Part shown: piece by piece, positions 24,201-37,907 of the stretch
How positions within the stretch are numbered: position 1 is the stretch's first letter
Layout of the letters: each line of letters starts with the position of its first letter
Assembly (NCBI RefSeq): GCF_964340395.1
Contig: NC_135551.1
Span: forward strand, 20,544,003-20,608,002
Direction of reading: 5' to 3'
Length of the DNA: 64,000 bases
Source of the DNA: Glandiceps talaboti
Taxonomy: Eukaryota > Hemichordata > Enteropneusta > Spengelidae
Translations under genes and position numbers: made by a program
The notes under the pieces: model-generated
The model's input: the letters and a program-made list of their open reading frames with translations, nothing else
Told to the model about the DNA's origin: nothing
Database searches by the model: none

Positions 24201-24239
24201 TCTATTTAGGAGTGATTATACAAGCAATTTAAAAAAAAA

Positions 24240-25978
24240 AAAAATAACGAATCAATCATATCTACACACAGGTAGCGGACATATTGATAATGGAAACCAC
24301 AAAACTTACTCACTAAAATATCACGTTTCTGTAGACACTAAGAAGGATTCTGTAATTCAAATTTGGGAATCCTGTGAACAGAACATGGCTTTCGACCTTT
24401 CTAAAATCAAATTTACCAAACACCACGAATGTGTTGTAATGACGTCAGGTTTTGATACAGATTAATTCGCATGAGAATTAGAGTAAATTAGGATGGATAT
24501 AGGAGCTCTTGATTAGGTTAGGTTAGAGTGTCTATTCAATATATTTTCATTCGATAACAAAATAAACAAGAAAAGCTAATCGCACATTTTGGAGAATGCT
24601 CTAGTCCTTTTTTCGGCGATGCCTATTAGACAATTGAGAGCAGGATTGTTAGAGAAAATAAGGAAAAACAACAACAATTAATCTCGTAACTTGGTTGATT
24701 AGGATATACTATCTCACTATCGCATGATTGCTTGATCTCGATCGTATATCTCCAATTCGGCATGTCTGCGAAGAAAGATGTTATAGCCTTTCTCATAAAT
24801 TCCCGCTTAGGTAACTGATTGTGGTGTTTCGTACCTGAAACCACAGTGGACAATATATCTTATCATGTTAAAAACAGTACATAGAGTAATTGTTTCCATT
24901 TGCTTCTCTCAGTCCGCACTAAGGTCGGTGTAATCAACTTGTGCAGTCATTTCCATCAATAATTGAATGTTATCTGCACTCATGCGTTGCAACCGAGAAT
25001 CCTTCTTAGTGCACAATGCCTGACGTATTGAACATGAACGAAAACAAATCCGACCATCAATAATGTGTATCGTATTGATTATCTTGTGTTTGTGTTAATA
25101 GTTTTGCATCATTCGATTTAATATTATATTAGATTTATTCATAAGGATACATGGATAGAGAGTAGTTTGCCGTATAACATATCTCATAAACCAAACAAAT
25201 TTGTTTTACGACACTACTATACACATCAGTCACAAGTCTATTCATCCACTTTCTAAATGATACACTCTCACGTCACAATATCATGAAGGAATGGTGAGAA
25301 GAAAGGTGGTGCATGTGGATCATATATGAATAAAAAGGGAGGTCTTCTGATACCAATGAAACCTTGAAACTCGCGTATATAGTATAGCTGGGGTTAACCA
25401 TTGTGACAGAAAGGTCAAACATTTTTTTTTGCGTATGATATGTTCTAAATATACTTAGTATGTGTGATTACTATACTCTATATCACATTATCGTCACGTG
25501 TTTTTGCCAAATGTCCTTCATACATACATCATTTCTTTCTAGGCCGTTTGACCACCAGTGTAAGGCAAAACGACAAAATTCAATCCTGAAGACACCTTTT
25601 AAACAATATGTAATCTCAGTGGAAAAGAAGTCATGCAAGGGCAAAGTGAGTACAAATATATACACAGGGTCTACTTGTTTTCAAGTTTTTATAGCATTTG
25701 GTCTTTGCATACATTCATTAATCGGTCTGCATAAGTCCGCTGGAAATTATTACGTGCTTCGTATATTGAAACGATTGTTTGGAACGCCCATAAGTGTCAA
25801 ATAGTCGTCAAGTCGCAAACACTATCATAATTCACATCAATAAATCCTCCTGTAATTTATCTGAATGGCACGGGTTATCGTTTTATAAGAAAAAATAATG
25901 TTAATATTCACAATATCCATCCAGCTTAGCAACATACCTTTAGATTTCCCGAAGTCCAGCTAATAACATAGTCTGTCG

Positions 25979-25980
<2 letters not shown>
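24240..25980. other. No gene recognised
   Basis: AT-rich spacer. A 114-codon frame at 25460-25804 (+) has no recognisable motif and low-complexity composition, so I do not call it. Confidence 0.45.

Positions 25981-26018
<38 letters not shown>
25981..26018. repeat. (CTGT)n microsatellite
   Basis: About nine CTGT units. Confidence 0.95.
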
Positions 26019-26284
26019 TTCCCAATCTAATTACTGGGTATTTTTTAAATTTCAGGCGTATTCTATTGGGTTCTATTTGGTGCGTGCGAATTTAAGAACT
26101 TATCCCACGTATAACCGTTTATATATCACGCGCGGTTTTGTTCCATTATATTTAGAAATGTTCGGGTTTTGACCTAACATTTGTATGTCTCGCCAAAAAG
26201 AAAAAGAATATTTATTCGAAACGTCGGATTTAACAGCTATATATACGGACTGGTTTATTAGTTCCTTATGCATTTATTTGTCTG

Positions 26285-26287
26285 TAT

Positions 26288-26322
<35 letters not shown>

Positions 26323-26324
26323 TT
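26285..26324. repeat. (TTTA)n microsatellite
   Basis: Ten tetranucleotide units. Confidence 0.95.
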
Positions 26325-26449
26325 TGTCTGTATATATATGTGTCTGCCTGTGGACACGATATTTAAAAAACTACAGCACCGATTCTAATGCAGCTTGCTA
26401 TACATCTTCCATATGCTAAACACAAGATTAGATTTTGGTAAACATACAG

Positions 26450-27340
26450 CGAATGCATAATTAATGGTTATAGTAATTAGGCTATATCTTAAGTTTGCAA
26501 ACTTTAAATTCAATATAGTTTTGTATATACATTAAGCATAACATAGCGCATCTCTGCTATAAAGCTTGTTGATGTACCTTATATTTTTCATGAATAATGT
26601 GCATAATTAATGAGCTTTGGTAATTAGGCTATATCAAGAATACAAGTTGCAAATTCCATATAATTTGGCATCAACAAAACATACATCTTTTTGGCACAGT
26701 TTTTAGTTTTTTCAATTCATTTATTTTGGTATACATTAAACACAACGAGGGGCATGTGTGTTATAATAATTGTTGATGTAGCCTATAGTTTTAATGAGAA
26801 ATTTGCATACTTAAAGATTTTCAGTAAGTAAGCTATATCTAAAGAACACACTTTTCAAATTCCGAAAAAATTGTTACATATATAAACCATAGTAAATTCG
26901 AACGTCCTATAAAGTCTGTCGGTAAAGTATTAAATTGTAAAGATTAATTTGCATAATTAATGGATTTTTGGTAATTATATTAAATATTGAGAATGCAAGT
27001 TTCAAATTCAATAACATTAGGCACAAACATAATAAGTGGTTTATTTACCCAATCGTATAAAATGATTACAAAATAATGGTAACAAAAATCAAAAGAGAGA
27101 AGGGTCAAGAAATAGCTTACAGCTAGTCTAGCCTGATCCCCGACATTGTATATTGCGAATGAAAACAATAAGAGGGTTCAGTCATTAAGATGACTGAAAA
27201 CATAACTGGGAGAAAAAAAAAATCACATATACATCAACCATAACAAAACACGCATACCCTATAAAGCCTGTTGGCATATTTGTTATTTTTAATGATTAAT
27301 GTGCATAATTAAGATTAATTATTGTCGGTAATTAAGCTAT
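26450..27340. repeat. Degenerate tandem array, ~145-200-bp unit
   Basis: The core TTGCATAATTAATG ... GGTAATTAGGCTATAT recurs near 26458, 26602, 26803, 26951 and 27301, followed each time by a variant of AAGTT.CAAATTC. Spacings are about 144, 201, 148 and 350 bp. The last gap contains a LINE 3' end (27045-27170) inserted into the array. An old satellite-like array. Confidence 0.7.
27045..27170 (-). mobile_element. LINE 3'-UTR fragment
   Basis: On the minus strand it contains AGACTAGCTGTAAGCTATTT followed by CTTGACC and CTCTT. This matches the 3' UTR of the LINE at 21370-24200 (AGACTAGATGTAAGCTATTT then CCTGAC). A 5'-truncated copy of that family. Confidence 0.6.
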
Positions 27341-27539
27341 ATTTTAATAAGAATGTATTCCAACAATGTTTGTAGGAGCAAAAATCTATGGTTTGCCCCT
27401 AGGGGGAGGCATTCAGTTGAAATGTGATTTTTATATTGCATTGATTAAATGTTAATAACTATCTCAAAAAGTATAAAAAAAAATCCGCTTTTACATGAAA
27501 CACGATTGATTATAAATGTATACGTCTTCCCGCGCCTTA

Positions 27540-27750
27540 GAAGGGGTTAGCAAGATATTTGGATCAATTAGTACCTTCTAATTATAAATATATTAAACCA
27601 GTACCGTCTAAGCTGAAACATACAAGACTATACATACTTCAAGTGATTGGGAAGGGTTAACAAGATGTTTGCATCGATAAGTACTTTCTAAATGCAAATA
27701 TATAGAACAAGTACTGTCTACTATACTAGTAAATATACAAGGCTATGCAT
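27540..27750. repeat. Two-copy tandem repeat, ~110 bp
   Basis: GGGTTAGCAAGATATTTGGATC...GTACCTTCTAA...AGTACCGTCTA is repeated in diverged form starting near 27653 (GGGTTAACAAGATGTTTGCATC). Each copy ends with ATACAAG.CTAT.CATA. Confidence 0.65.
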
Positions 27751-30630
27751 AGATAGAGCAAGTTATTGAAGGGACTCAGGAAATTTTTATTTTGAGAAGT
27801 TAGTGTCTAAGGTATTTGTTTAAAGAAATGTCTTGCACCTGATACTGTATTTTAATATTGACCGTATACGAGTACTAACCAATTTAACAACATACTAGTA
27901 TTTTTATTCGCTTTGTCATCGTGTAGTGATACATGGGAGTTGTGTGTTTAAGCAATCTCGTGTATGCGCTATGCTCTTAAATGAACTGATGATTTTTTGG
28001 TAGGTCCTTGGAATTATTTCTCTTTACATAACATTTTTAATATCACGGATTTTGTTTGAAGTTTAATAACACCTACTGAAAAGCACAGTAGTCAGATCCC
28101 TCCACTCCATAACAATGATCAAAATAGTAGGAGCACCACAGGGACAACACTCAAATGAATAATGCATTCTACTGTGGAACTTGGATCGATTGTCTCTTCA
28201 CGGTATCTTCAAGTAATATTGAATAACATTGGATTATCCTGACTGATAAAGATATACTGTATTAGATTAATCTGTTTTTGATACATAGGAGAAACAAAAT
28301 ATACCTCAGCATGATACGTCGTGATGCACGTATAGATGGATTTTCCAGCTTTTGGCCTTGTGCCAAGTTGCATTGTCAATTATACAAAATAGCATCATAT
28401 TAGAGCTTGCTGGTGTTCCAATATAGTAATACACTTAGATATTAGATTGGCGTATTATTGGCTAGGAATCTGCCCTGCTAGGTTCTACTTATTTGTTATT
28501 TTATAAACCCAATTTAAAAAAAAAAAGTAATTAGTTGAGTTTCACACTCCTTGCAGCCTGAAAGTATATGTGTATTTATTGCATTCATCGACGATAGTAA
28601 GTGTTCCTGAACTGGTTCAAGAAGGTCAAGTCTGTTTGAAATTGAAATGACAGAAAAGTGAACAAAATAAGTTCTGGTGAATCTATTGAAGTAGACACGG
28701 TATCAGAAACATGCTACATCTGATGTTACATACTTTTAGTGTCAAATCATTTCCTGGTCAGACGCATTTTGACAACATTTTCTGTACGATATATTGTTTT
28801 TATTATCACAGTTTAGTTATCATGTCGATAAAATGTTTCATGACTCATCACCACAAAGGGATGCTCGCATGGCTATGCATTTCAAGGCTAGTTATATATT
28901 GCGTATCTTACATTTCCAAATGAATGCCGTGCAATGCTTCACACGCAGACGTTTCACAATTAACAGTTCAAACCTGTCTTCTCTGACGAGTTTATTTTCA
29001 AGCCACTGGCTTTTCAATAGTATAAATACGGTGTCGTTTTGTTATACAAAATTCCAAATCCACCTTCTGATACAGCTGCTACTAAGCAGTTTACTGCCAT
29101 TTAAGCCTTGACCGCGACGTCTGTTACCTTCAGTGACGTCATTTAACAAATAAACCATACACAGGGTGTATTGTTTACACAGTGTGTATGGTTCAACTAC
29201 GGGGTCTTAAACTACACAAACAACACAATGTGCGCATACACGCAAAAGTGTAGTTCCTAAGTCTGTAGTTGTAAAATCAACTTTGTGTCGGTTACATGTA
29301 CGGTTGTTGCCGTCAGTACGGGGAGCGAAGTTTGTTAGAAACTCTATTGAGCCATTTCTAGTTACTTGTTAACCAACTTATGACATCCGCAGCTGATGTT
29401 AAAATCAATTAAAACCCATGTACACGATGGTAACCCGAGTAAGGTACAGTGCACACCGTACGCGAAGTGGAAGCACGATATCATGACCTTTTCTGACGCC
29501 AATAACATATACTTTTTTGACTAACGTGAAGAATAAAGCTTTAAATTTAGGCATATGGACAAACAGACATAAACATGTAAACCATCCAAAGTAACCTCCG
29601 TATTATGTGTCAAGTCAAAGAGATTTGCAATGGGATATTACTGATGTCATCACAAGTAGCGGTGTTCCTATAAATCCTCGCGGAAAAATCACCAAAAAAA
29701 TAGCTGAACAGTGCAGAGGGTCCTCTTTACAAGATTTTAATTTTAGTAAGTTATTGAGGTGATATTTTGTCACCCAAAATCATATGTAAGTTGCTAGCAA
29801 TAATAAATACAAATGTATTAATTGCATGAATATTTGACTTTTCCTTAAAGTTATAGAAGCAATACCTTTTGGGAATGTCTGGCTCGTATATATTAACATG
29901 GCCAAGAGAGGCAGCTCATATAGGCATTTCAAGACAGCTATCTGTGGCTTTCCGTTATCCACACCTGGGAGAATGCAGAATTTGCAATCCCCCGAGCTGC
30001 AAATAATTACAGTTTTTTTCAAAAATGTCGACAATCGCAGTCACATTCCAGTGTATTATCTATCTAATTAACTCAACTGTGATTCGATCAAATGAAACTG
30101 TCTTGGTATATGTAGTAGTTTATGATTGCATGCATTTTTAGTTAGTATGTGGTTTGTATTCATAACTAGTTTGCCCTTCACCCGACGAAACTATCCCACA
30201 GATTGTTAGGCTGATAAATTGAAACGAGTTGCCTTAGTAAATACGAATAGTTCAAATAATTCTTTACGTGACAGTTTTAAACGGAGATTCATGATCATTA
30301 CTTCTGTTATTCCGTAAGTGTAAGTCAGTATTTTCATTTTCAAGTCGGAAATGTCAAGTGATACCTCGATTCGACTTTGTTTAGCCTAGCTTGTCATGTC
30401 TACGTAAGATGAAAAATTTGACATTTTCTTGCGATATATGTAACATCTATAGTGTGATAGTATTACGCCTATGGAAACCGAACTTAAAAATCAAACCCAG
30501 AGTTATATAATGTTGTAGAGTTTGTTGCAGAAGCTACACTCACTCCAATTACAATGGTGAGCCAAAAAGGAGATATGGTCTTGAGAAAGTGTCAAATTTG
30601 GTTTGGTAAAAGAAATGACAAGTCCTTTAG
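27751..30630. other. No gene recognised; one short hairpin
   Basis: AT-rich spacer. AACCATACAC (29153-29162) pairs with GTGTATGGTT (29184-29193), with an inner GTGTA/TACAC pair, but no flanking duplication is seen. Frames at 28711-29111 have no recognisable motifs. Confidence 0.45.
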
Positions 30631-30639
30631 TCTACGTTA

Positions 30640-30705
30640 AACTTTATTACCAACGTTTCGACCTCACACAGGGTGTGCTTCTTCAGGGAAGAGTAGAATA
30701 ATAGT
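30640..30705 (-). repeat. Penelope-type relic with CTGAAGA...GAAACGTTG
   Basis: The minus strand reads CTGAAGAAGCACACC, then TGTGTGAGGTCGAAACGTTG, then GTAATAAAG. CTGAAGA and GAAAC resemble the two halves of a hammerhead core (CUGANGA and GAAA) around a GCACAC/GTGTG stem. Stems I and III do not close cleanly. At best a degraded hammerhead-bearing retroelement end. Confidence 0.35.
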
Positions 30706-30719
30706 GCGTAAAGCTAGTA

Positions 30720-33700
30720 AAAACCGGCAGTGGAGAAAGTGGCAGATTTCACAAGTGAATGAGTCTCTTTTGTGCAGATATAATCAGTGTGTGTAATGAC
30801 GTAATTGATCACACTTGAAGTCACAAAATGGAGTACTGCAAGATCAAATAAGTCATCAAAACACCACTCACTGTGATTTCCGCTGTCGTATGTATAAAAA
30901 CATAAATGAGAACTGAATAGTCTCAAATAATAACCTTTACTCAGAATTTCCAAACATTCGAACCAGCTTTCGCACATATATTGCAAAATGTTTTACTGCT
31001 TTAATCGATAATCTGGTAATTTGTAAAACACATTTTGAGACACGAAGACGAATGGGAAAACCTCTAAAGTGGGTCATACTTGAGATAGAAAGCGAATACA
31101 TGAATTTTAAATGCTGTAAAAATATTTTGGCATCGATAACAAAATACCCCCTTCCGTTAAATGACGGGAGTGGGAGTGGAAATATAATTGTCTATTTTGT
31201 GTTTACCTCGAATCTGCTTTGGGGTTCTCTACTAAAATGCCTACTATATATGCGGAAGCATTTTATTGCAGTACAGTAACCATGGTGATAAAATGGAGGT
31301 GATTACTTTATACCCGTCCTGCCATTGTAATTCAGTAATAAGTTCGCTGTGTAACAGGACATAATGTTAAAAATGTATGAAATGTAGTATTTTGAAATAA
31401 GAGAGAACACTCACTCATCAATTATATTATCTGAGGGAATTATTTTTTCGCGATTTCGAAATTTATCTCGGCGATTAGAGGATACTAGTGTTGGTCGTAG
31501 AGTAGAACCCGTGGGCTTTGAGTCGCTGAAACCCATTTCATTATGTATGAAGACGTCTCCTGTTCCATAACACATTGTACTAGGCGAACGCATAGATCGC
31601 TGTAGGTATTATATGTACGAGCAATCTATCGAGTACTTTTATCTCAATTCATCTCCCGTGTCTAGAGCTTGAAAATACACAATGGGTGTCCATGACTTGG
31701 ATAGATAAATAACTAGCATTATACGCGTCTTCATAGTTTTCAAAAAGAAAAGAAAAGAAAAATAGTCTACCTCCTAAGGTTTTGTTTCTGATGTAGTGAA
31801 TTGGTGAGGTAGAATATATTCTCGTGGCAGCATTTCGAAATCATCTCAGATCTTTTGTTGAGTAATATGTGTTTATCAGCACGGATTATAGTTTTTTCAA
31901 ATATACACGGATTTGCATTGGTTTAATTTAGGCATTTCTGACGACATCCATGCTTTCATTGTTTAGGAACTTAAAGTGTTTGTTTGATTACAGTTCTAAT
32001 GAATTACCCATTACTGGAAGCACTTGTAGACGGTACACTACACACTATACTGTAATCGTATATATTGTTATTTAAGGCAAGACAAAATAAAAATGTTGTA
32101 CAACAGGCAACCAAGCCCATCACATTGCTAGGTAGGTAGGTCGAGAAACATTTATTTTTACAATGAATGGACAAAGATTTAAAAACGAGCCATATGTAAT
32201 GATGATAAAATGTTTCAAGTTGAATTTATATAGTAGTAGTTGTTCAATGATTTTGATGTTATGCCTTTTCAATTTGTCTGTATGGCAAGCGATTTCTTAC
32301 TATCAATTCTACATTTATGAAATGTACAACATTTACATTTTTGTAGCTCCTCTCCCTTCGCCTCTCCAAAGATTCTAAGGCCTGCCAAACGAAACTCCAG
32401 AATTATTGTAGCCATCCCCTCTATATACACTACACTGGGGACGTAACATTATGTGGTGCAATGATGTATTAAAATAAAAGTCATAATCAAGTACAATAAA
32501 AGTCCAAACAGCATCAGTTTACAAAGGATGTGGATTTCACATGCATAAGGAGATGTTTCCTAATGAGCTATAACCTATACATAATTTATAGCTAGCCACC
32601 TGCCTTCTTGATTTGGGAGAAAGACAGTAACATCATGATTGCTATTAGTTTGGTTGGTTGGTAGGTTGGATGGTTGGTTGGTTGACTCAAAATTAGAAAG
32701 TCACGTGTGTTTTCAGAAAATATAAAGAAGTCTCCTTAAATAGTTTTGCAGCAAAGTGTGCATAGTACTATTAGTAGTCCAGTAACCATTTTAATGGCAT
32801 ATCAAGCCCACGTGAGGTTATATTGCCCATCCCAAAAAGATAAAATGCAATGCCGGTAAATATTGGTCGGTCGGGCCTGTTGAACAGCTTTTGTTATTTT
32901 TCCCTGGCCTGATTCCCCTTTCTCGATGTTGTGGTTTATTTTCTGTCGTTGATTTGTGTGTTGCGCTTTATTCTCAATGTTGATATCATGATTTTTGATG
33001 TATATGTTTAATTTCGAATACTAGGAAGATTGGCCAATCTGGCTAAATGTATTTCAAATAACTATAAAGTGATCAGAATAACAATAACACCAACGGCACC
33101 GATATAACCCTTTGTGAGATCTACCACATTAAAACCGATATTATAGTCTATGACTATTTAATGAGCTATTGTTCATAGTATATACATGTGTGGTGCATAC
33201 ATTGATGTAACGAGCCTAAAACTGTGGAGTATGCTATTATAATTTCTAATCACCACATATCTTCTCTAAGACAACTTTCTCCTATTACATCTGAGTTGCA
33301 AAATTATGGCACCCTATCTTCTTGAACTTGTCATAATAATCACACTATTAAACAAACAATGGTGAACAGAGAGGGATAGGTGTCCCATAGGCCCACGTGT
33401 CCTGCATTTCTTGTAATAAATGATACAGTAACCTTTATTTTCAAGTCGAATGCTTGTATGTATATAAGTATTTGTATCACCATCAGCACCATCAAAATGA
33501 TTCAATGAATGAATGAATGATTCTTAATCTGTCATGCAACTATAATTTAACACTTTGGCATTTCCGCGTCCGCTGCTCTTAAAGTTGTAAATTTTAGACA
33601 AATAGGAATATGCACCATATGATTGGCAGCAAATCAAGTTACAAAATGAATACACGCACCATTCCATGGTATCGAAGCACTGATACATTACGTCCAGAGA

Positions 33701-33880
33701 AATCACAAAAAGGGCTTCATTTTAGGGAATTAACAAACACAATTATTTCGAAAGTAAAAATTAATTTTCGTTATGTACTACTATCATGGATTATATGGTA
33801 AGATTGCGTTCAGGTTAGAATGCCTTTCAAAATGAAAGTATTCTACCTATGTACATATACTTTGAGATTTCGTGTTAAAT
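30720..33880. other. No gene recognised
   Basis: AT-rich spacer with a GGTT-rich stretch (about 32651-32685) and a short ATGA run (33502-33522). No coding features that I can support. Confidence 0.45.
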
Positions 33881-33883
33881 ATT

Positions 33884-33884
33884 A

Positions 33885-33940
<56 letters not shown>

Positions 33941-34015
33941 TATTTCAGGCCATCAAGATGTCCCATAAAAACATTAAAAAACATGCAAATTCAAAAACAA
34001 GGAAAAAATGAATTT
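33884..34015 (-). mobile_element. LINE 3' end with (ATT)n tail
   Basis: On the minus strand the sequence reads GGGACATCTTGATGGCCTGAAATAA, then about 18 AAT units (33886-33940). The same words precede a shorter AAT tract at 42002-42040, at the 3' end of a coding LINE fragment, which identifies this as a second, 5'-truncated insertion of that family. Confidence 0.7.
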
Positions 34016-35176
34016 GACTAATGACATTCGACAAATAAGAAGACAGTTAGGAACGAGTGAATCATTACATTGATAAATGGACGTTACATGATACATCAAT
34101 ACTATGTTTTGTTTTTTTATTTCAGGCTAGTCAACAGAAAACTTGTATTATTTGAAAAGATACCTTACAAAGGACGTGGACTGTGTGAGATCAATATTCT
34201 TGTATATAGATGTTTTTCGTTACAGCAAACGTTTATGTACTGGCATAACGCTATGCGTAGTTTTGAGTGGCTAGACTATACAGGCGTCATATCCTCAAGG
34301 TTTGACGTCATTATGGCAATAGGAAGAGAGTGGGAAATGGTAAACACCAGGTGGGTTTATACGTATTTGAGGGTAATGTTTGCTGCATATTTAAAACATA
34401 CTCACAGTATACTTGTACTTCCAAAAAAACAACTGCTTCGTTCTGGTAATCAGACCTAACCCAGTTTTTCTCTGTTGACCCTAAAGTATATTGAAAAATC
34501 GAAATATTTTGCAAATGCGTGAGATAAATAGTGAGATATAATTGATCAACAATACTGTATAGGACACAATTCAGATCATACGGAACGTGTGAACACATCG
34601 ATGAGAAATCTCTGTTAACCTTTACGTACAACCTGACACGGACCAAAACAATAAATGGAAAATGACAAAAAAATAAAATGTCCTACCTACCCCACCCTGT
34701 TTTTAACATTAGGTGTTATAGGAACCACACAATTATTTTGGTCTTACCGAAGCATACTTGACCACCACGTGCCATTGACATAACTCAAACCGGGTATGAA
34801 GAGACAAACCATGATCCGAAAACTTCAGGAAATCTCTGGTAACTATACAATCAACTGATCTAACAAAGCTAGATGATAATCGCAATGTTACAATAAAATG
34901 CATCCTTTTGATAAAACACACTGATGAGATTGATGTAACATTTTTATTCTTCTTTGATATCTGTACAAAAGACTTTTAGACCATATCTGATTATTAATAT
35001 CAAAAAGGTAGTCTTGGTCTTTTGCAGAACATGATGGATCGATGATGTGATTTCGTTTCAGAACACAGATCGTAAAACTGTCCATGCAAAATGTATGGTT
35101 AGTTTTCTCAAGAGATCGAAAGAGAGTTTTACCTGCGTCGAACTAGGAATAGACGTGACCAGTAAGTAAAGATCGA
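34016..35176. other. No gene recognised; partial MITE
   Basis: 34640-34745 on the minus strand resembles the left end of the 12689-13050 MITE (AATTGTGT.GTTCC, GGTGGGGTAGGTAG). Frames at 34070-34459 (+) and 34311-34646 (-) overlap on opposite strands and have no motifs. Confidence 0.45.
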
Positions 35177-35229
35177 TACATACATACATATATACATACA
35201 TACATACATACATACATACATACATACAT

Positions 35230-35267
<38 letters not shown>

Positions 35268-35268
35268 G
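35177..35268. repeat. (CATA)n then (CA)n microsatellite
   Basis: About 17 CATA units with one interruption, followed by about 11 CA units. Confidence 0.95.
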
Positions 35269-35269
35269 T

Positions 35270-36390
35270 GTCAGGCCAAGGAAATTCGATTATACAATGT
35301 ATCTTAGTGACGAGAACATAATAAATACTGACTCTGATACAAATTTACTTTAATTCATGAAAAGTAAAAAGATATTTTCTCAGGTTATTAATCACTGATT
35401 GTCAGAACATGTACATATCATTATTGCTTAGAGGTGTATGTGTATTGCTGTCAATAAAATGTATCAAATCAGCTTAAACTTCTCTTTAAGTACTGCTAAC
35501 AAGGCATGTATTTAATTGAACAAGAAAAGACCATGATATAGAATACTAAACTGCAGCTGTTCTGTGATCTTTTAACCTTTTAAGCACTTAACTTTGAAGC
35601 ATTGCCGATGTCGTTTGACTGGTGCCTCTAGATTTGTTCACTCGCTGTCACTATAAGGGTTTCACTTTCAACGGCAGCAATTGCAATTTTCTCCTGTGAT
35701 ATACAGAACGGTACCATGTATATACTGTTTTTTCAATAATCTCATTGAATGACTGTAGTGGAACAACATATCCCTGTTTAATGAAGTAATCTGTCACCGT
35801 GACGTAAGGCGGGGTAGCAACTGGTGACATTTGTGAAGCCTGTCTATGTTGAGATACACTCACCGACGTGATGTCTTGATACAGATTAAGCACCACGCAT
35901 CGATCATTATAAACACCAGCGTATCGAAAATGGAGGTTTAGGAACCCATTATGGAAGAATCCACTCAAAGTAGGATATTAATTAAGGGCAAGAAAAGCTG
36001 TGTATATCCGCAATAAGTTAACATGTAACGAGTATAATCTTCGAAGAATGGTTTCCAAAGTATAAATCACAGAAAAATATAAATATATCTTAGAGGTGAG
36101 TAGCTCAAGACAGAGCTATTAATATACAAACTAGCATTTCCTGTATGTTTGAAATATCATAATATAAATCATAATTTGAAATCAACATTTCTGATCACTT
36201 GAAAAAAAAAACATACTTGCTGACAATATGATGTCGAGTCGAGGGTGCCTTAACCGGCGGATATAAGAAAGTGCGCATAAGAATAATTATCGCCAGGAAT
36301 CGCAAAATTTGCCGTTCGTGTCGCCCTTTCTAAGAGAATAGAAGGATCTGCGAATCTTTAGAAAAAAACAACTGTTAGTGATAAGAGGTA
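35270..36390. other. No gene recognised
   Basis: AT-rich spacer. A 105-codon minus-strand frame (35651-35968) has no recognisable motif. Confidence 0.45.
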
Positions 36391-36533
36391 TATGTTATTT
36401 GCCAAATACCGTTCCATATCTTGCTGCGAGAGGTAATTTTTTCTGGTATAACGGAGAGCCGGAGGCGAGCCGTTATACCAGAAAAATTACCTCGAGCAGC
36501 AAGATGTGGAACAGTATTTGGCAAATAACATAC
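36391..36533. mobile_element. ~143-bp hairpin foldback (MITE-like)
   Basis: Outer arms ATGTTATTTGCCAAATAC and GTATTTGGCAAATAACAT, middle arms CATCTTGCTGC-type words, and inner arms TCTGGTATAACGG (36442-36454) and CCGTTATACCAGA (36470-36482) around a 15-nt loop. A few mismatches and indels interrupt the stem. No clean target duplication, so the boundaries are approximate. Confidence 0.75.
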
Positions 36534-37354
36534 TTATACGTCACCTGCGACTATGAATTCATTTTTGAATGTCTAAAAATGCTGTTTCATGTTAAAATAA
36601 AATCACTTCCGCGTTATACTGTTGAGCGTAGTATCATGCACCTCTCTGATAACTGCAATGCGGTTGTTTACATATCAGCCTTAACTTTATCGTCCAATCA
36701 GAGTGCGCGTTTGCTCAGTAGTATGACGTAATGTTTACTATTTGCATATCACTCAGCGATATATTGAAACTTATAACCATCAGCTGAAAAATGAGTGCGT
36801 CTTTGTTTTGCGTACTGTATTCCATTAAATGTACATAAATGTTCGTGATATATTTTGTTGTTCTAGTTAAGCAAAAATTACACCCTCTGTGGTGGTAATT
36901 TTCATATCCTTCATAAATTTAGGAATTCATGTTTACGATCGCGTGATGACCGTGCGTTCGCCGTCACTGGACTTTCACGGTTGTGTGTGGGATTTTTGAC
37001 TATTTCCCTGTCACATGAAAAGTACAGTTCAAAGACTTGTTACAATGTATACAACGGTGATATTTTGTTCGATTGACAACAAATTTGGCATTGGAAATGC
37101 TGGTTATAGCTCGATCTCTAGTTGTCTGCTAGATTTGTTTACAAGGGGACGTGCAGTGATCACGTGATACAACAAGCAAAAATACGGCTGTTGGTGAAAA
37201 ACACGCCTGTGTATCTGCAGGGCTCTCGACCAATCAGAATGCGAGATTGGTGACAGGTGACGTATACAAATATATATCTGACTTTGGTCGCGAACTTGAA
37301 AGATGTACACATCTCGTATCAAAATGCAATCAGTAAACGAAGTGTCTCCAAAAT
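36534..37354. other. No gene recognised
   Basis: CCAATCAGA occurs at about 36693 and 37230, each followed within about 40 bp by TGACGTA, possibly the ends of a larger unrecognised element. Confidence 0.35.
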
Positions 37355-37907
37355 GTGGAAGATGACCACATGTACTTATGTTTCAGCAACAAGCTTAACG
37401 CCGCGATGTTAACAGTTGGATTACATTTAAATTACTTAACTAATAATTATAACAGTAGCGTGAACTTTGACACAGCAGAAGCAAACAGAAAATCGCCTAT
37501 AGCTAGGATATTAAACAATTGGAGGTGTAAAATATTACTAGTTACACAGCTAGTAATGTCGTTAATGAGAAACCCTGCTAAGATTGACCATTTATATACC
37601 ACAATACCGAACGCATGGGGATAACATAGAAAACAAAAGTATCGAATGTTGTTAAATGTGAGGGCGTGATACCTGAGTTATGGACTTCTTCCTAAGGCAT
37701 GCGAAAGGGAAAACTCATAAGGAAGACTGCTACAATATACTTTGTGAAATAATACTACGACATAAAAAAAAACCTTCGACAGAAATTTTATATACAACTA
37801 CCTGTAGGACAGGCTATTTTTCTTTGTTACAGGCTATTGGTATAAACAACATACAACAAAAAGTTACAATTGCTTCACGGTCTCAAGAATTTCTTGTATG
37901 GAATTAG
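37355..37907 (+). other. Coding-like stretch, unassigned
   Basis: Two neighbouring frames, 37355-37624 (89 codons) and 37680-37907 (75 codons, another frame), are of mixed composition rather than low-complexity. They lie in the same orientation, followed by a third at 38687-39082. I recognise no domain. They may be pieces of one decayed gene or exons of an unrecognised one. Confidence 0.3.

Noticed and set aside
25981-26018. CRISPR-like short regular repeats
   Set aside because: Plain tetranucleotide microsatellites without spacers, in a eukaryotic context.
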